DNA of 64,000 nt from the NCBI RefSeq assembly GCF_030817655.1, contig NZ_JAUSZM010000003.1, positions 5,642,001 to 5,706,000 on the forward strand. The letters are read 5' to 3'. Below the pieces are notes generated by a model. It was not told the DNA's origin, searched no databases, and saw nothing but the letters and a program-made list of their open reading frames with translations. Positions 63,757-64,000 of this stretch are shown here, one piece after another (position 1 is the stretch's first letter; each line of letters starts with the position of its first letter). Source of the stretch: Streptomyces sp. V4I2. GTDB lineage: Bacteria > Actinomycetota > Actinomycetes > Streptomycetales > Streptomycetaceae. Both the position numbers and the translations under genes were made by a program.

Positions 63757-64000
63757 TCAGTACCGCACCGCCCGCTCCACCTTCGCCCCCACCTCACCGC
63801 CCAGCTTCCGTGTGCTGCGGGCCGTGGCCTTCCCGGACTCGCCGGACGGGACGTCGGAGACGGTGACGACGGCCACGTCGGCCAGGTCGCCGCCCCGCTC
63901 GGTGAAGTCGACCTGGACGAGGAAGGACCTCGTCGAGCCGGCCGTGTTGTCCACGCTGACCTCGACCGTCGTACGGCCCTCGCCGTCCGTGCCCGGGGTG
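63757..64000 (-). CDS. C-terminal part of a gene running off the right edge
   Basis: An open frame enters from beyond 64000 and ends at TGA (63759-63757). The visible 80 residues (TPGTDGEGRTTVEVSVDNT, FLVQVDFTERGGDLADVAV, VSDVPSGESGKATARSTRK, then VERAVRY) look like a beta-rich domain of the kind that follows a lipoprotein signal in streptomycete FxLYD-like proteins: an SFLVQVDF strand and a V.DVP.G....ATA pattern. Identity is tentative because the N-terminus is missing. Confidence 0.7.
   Translation of the reverse strand, partial: TPGTDGEGRTTVEVSVDNTAGSTRSFLVQVDFTERGGDLADVAVVTVSDVPSGESGKATARSTRKLGGEVGAKVERAVRY

Overview
The window is from a Streptomyces chromosome or a very close relative. 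This rests on the very high GC content with strong third-position bias, the many GTG starts and ATGA/GTGA stop-start overlaps, GC-rich hairpin terminators, and gene families typical of the genus: SpoIIE-type PP2C phosphatases, RsbW-like ATPases, XRE/DUF397 pairs, an LAETG sortase substrate, ANTAR proteins and EACC1. It reads mostly as ordinary chromosome with core genes (aspS, metG) among variable accessory genes. I see no rRNA, tRNA, CRISPR array, intact insertion sequence or prophage.

Layout. 1-10.5 kb: RsbW-like ATPase, small membrane protein, M18 aminopeptidase, acyl-CoA dehydrogenase with a TetR-type operator, secreted intradiol dioxygenase, SseB-like protein, pirin, BRO-N regulator and a PAS/GAF/PP2C/ATPase phosphatase. 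10.6-17.7 kb: aspS, a decayed second intradiol dioxygenase, an MFS transporter and a large secreted FG-GAP protein. 18-22.7 kb: a translationally coupled DUF4956 / VTC / beta-helix cassette followed by a pectate lyase. 22.8-25 kb: an ATPase/XRE/DUF397 regulatory trio. 25-34.7 kb: metG, a VWA protein, PhoX phosphatase behind a PHO box, an EEP-fold enzyme, a hydrolase divergent from a MocR regulator, and a membrane protein. 34.8-36.7 kb: an SH3 protein, a small membrane protein and a broken PP2C gene.

36.7-42.6 kb is the most unusual region: an apparently pseudo-caspase/TPR protein, the adaptor EACC1, a caspase fused through one membrane helix to an extracellular binding-protein domain and a VWA domain, and a solute-binding lipoprotein. 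Gene order and spacing suggest one operon, which I read as a membrane-spanning, ligand-sensing caspase system. The caspase gene carries a TTA codon, suggesting control by the developmental tRNA bldA.

42.9-52.3 kb: a regulator and DUF4097/DrrAB-type exporter, MarR plus nitroreductase, an XRE-TPR regulator behind a long inverted repeat, a permease/TIGR03943 pair and a GAF-ANTAR protein. 52.4-57.5 kb: a lipoprotein; a short threonyl-tRNA synthetase behind a Thr-codon leader peptide and terminator (a textbook-looking attenuator); a nucleoside hydrolase; and a nickel/cobalt transporter under a cobalamin riboswitch, divergent from an ArsR repressor. 57.7-64 kb: an LAETG surface protein, a GH13 alpha-glucosidase, two secreted proteins, an M24 peptidase and a partial gene at the edge.

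Two families of palindromic repeats occur here. One 39-bp unit is present in two identical copies, both inside reading frames and both in frame (13 codons).
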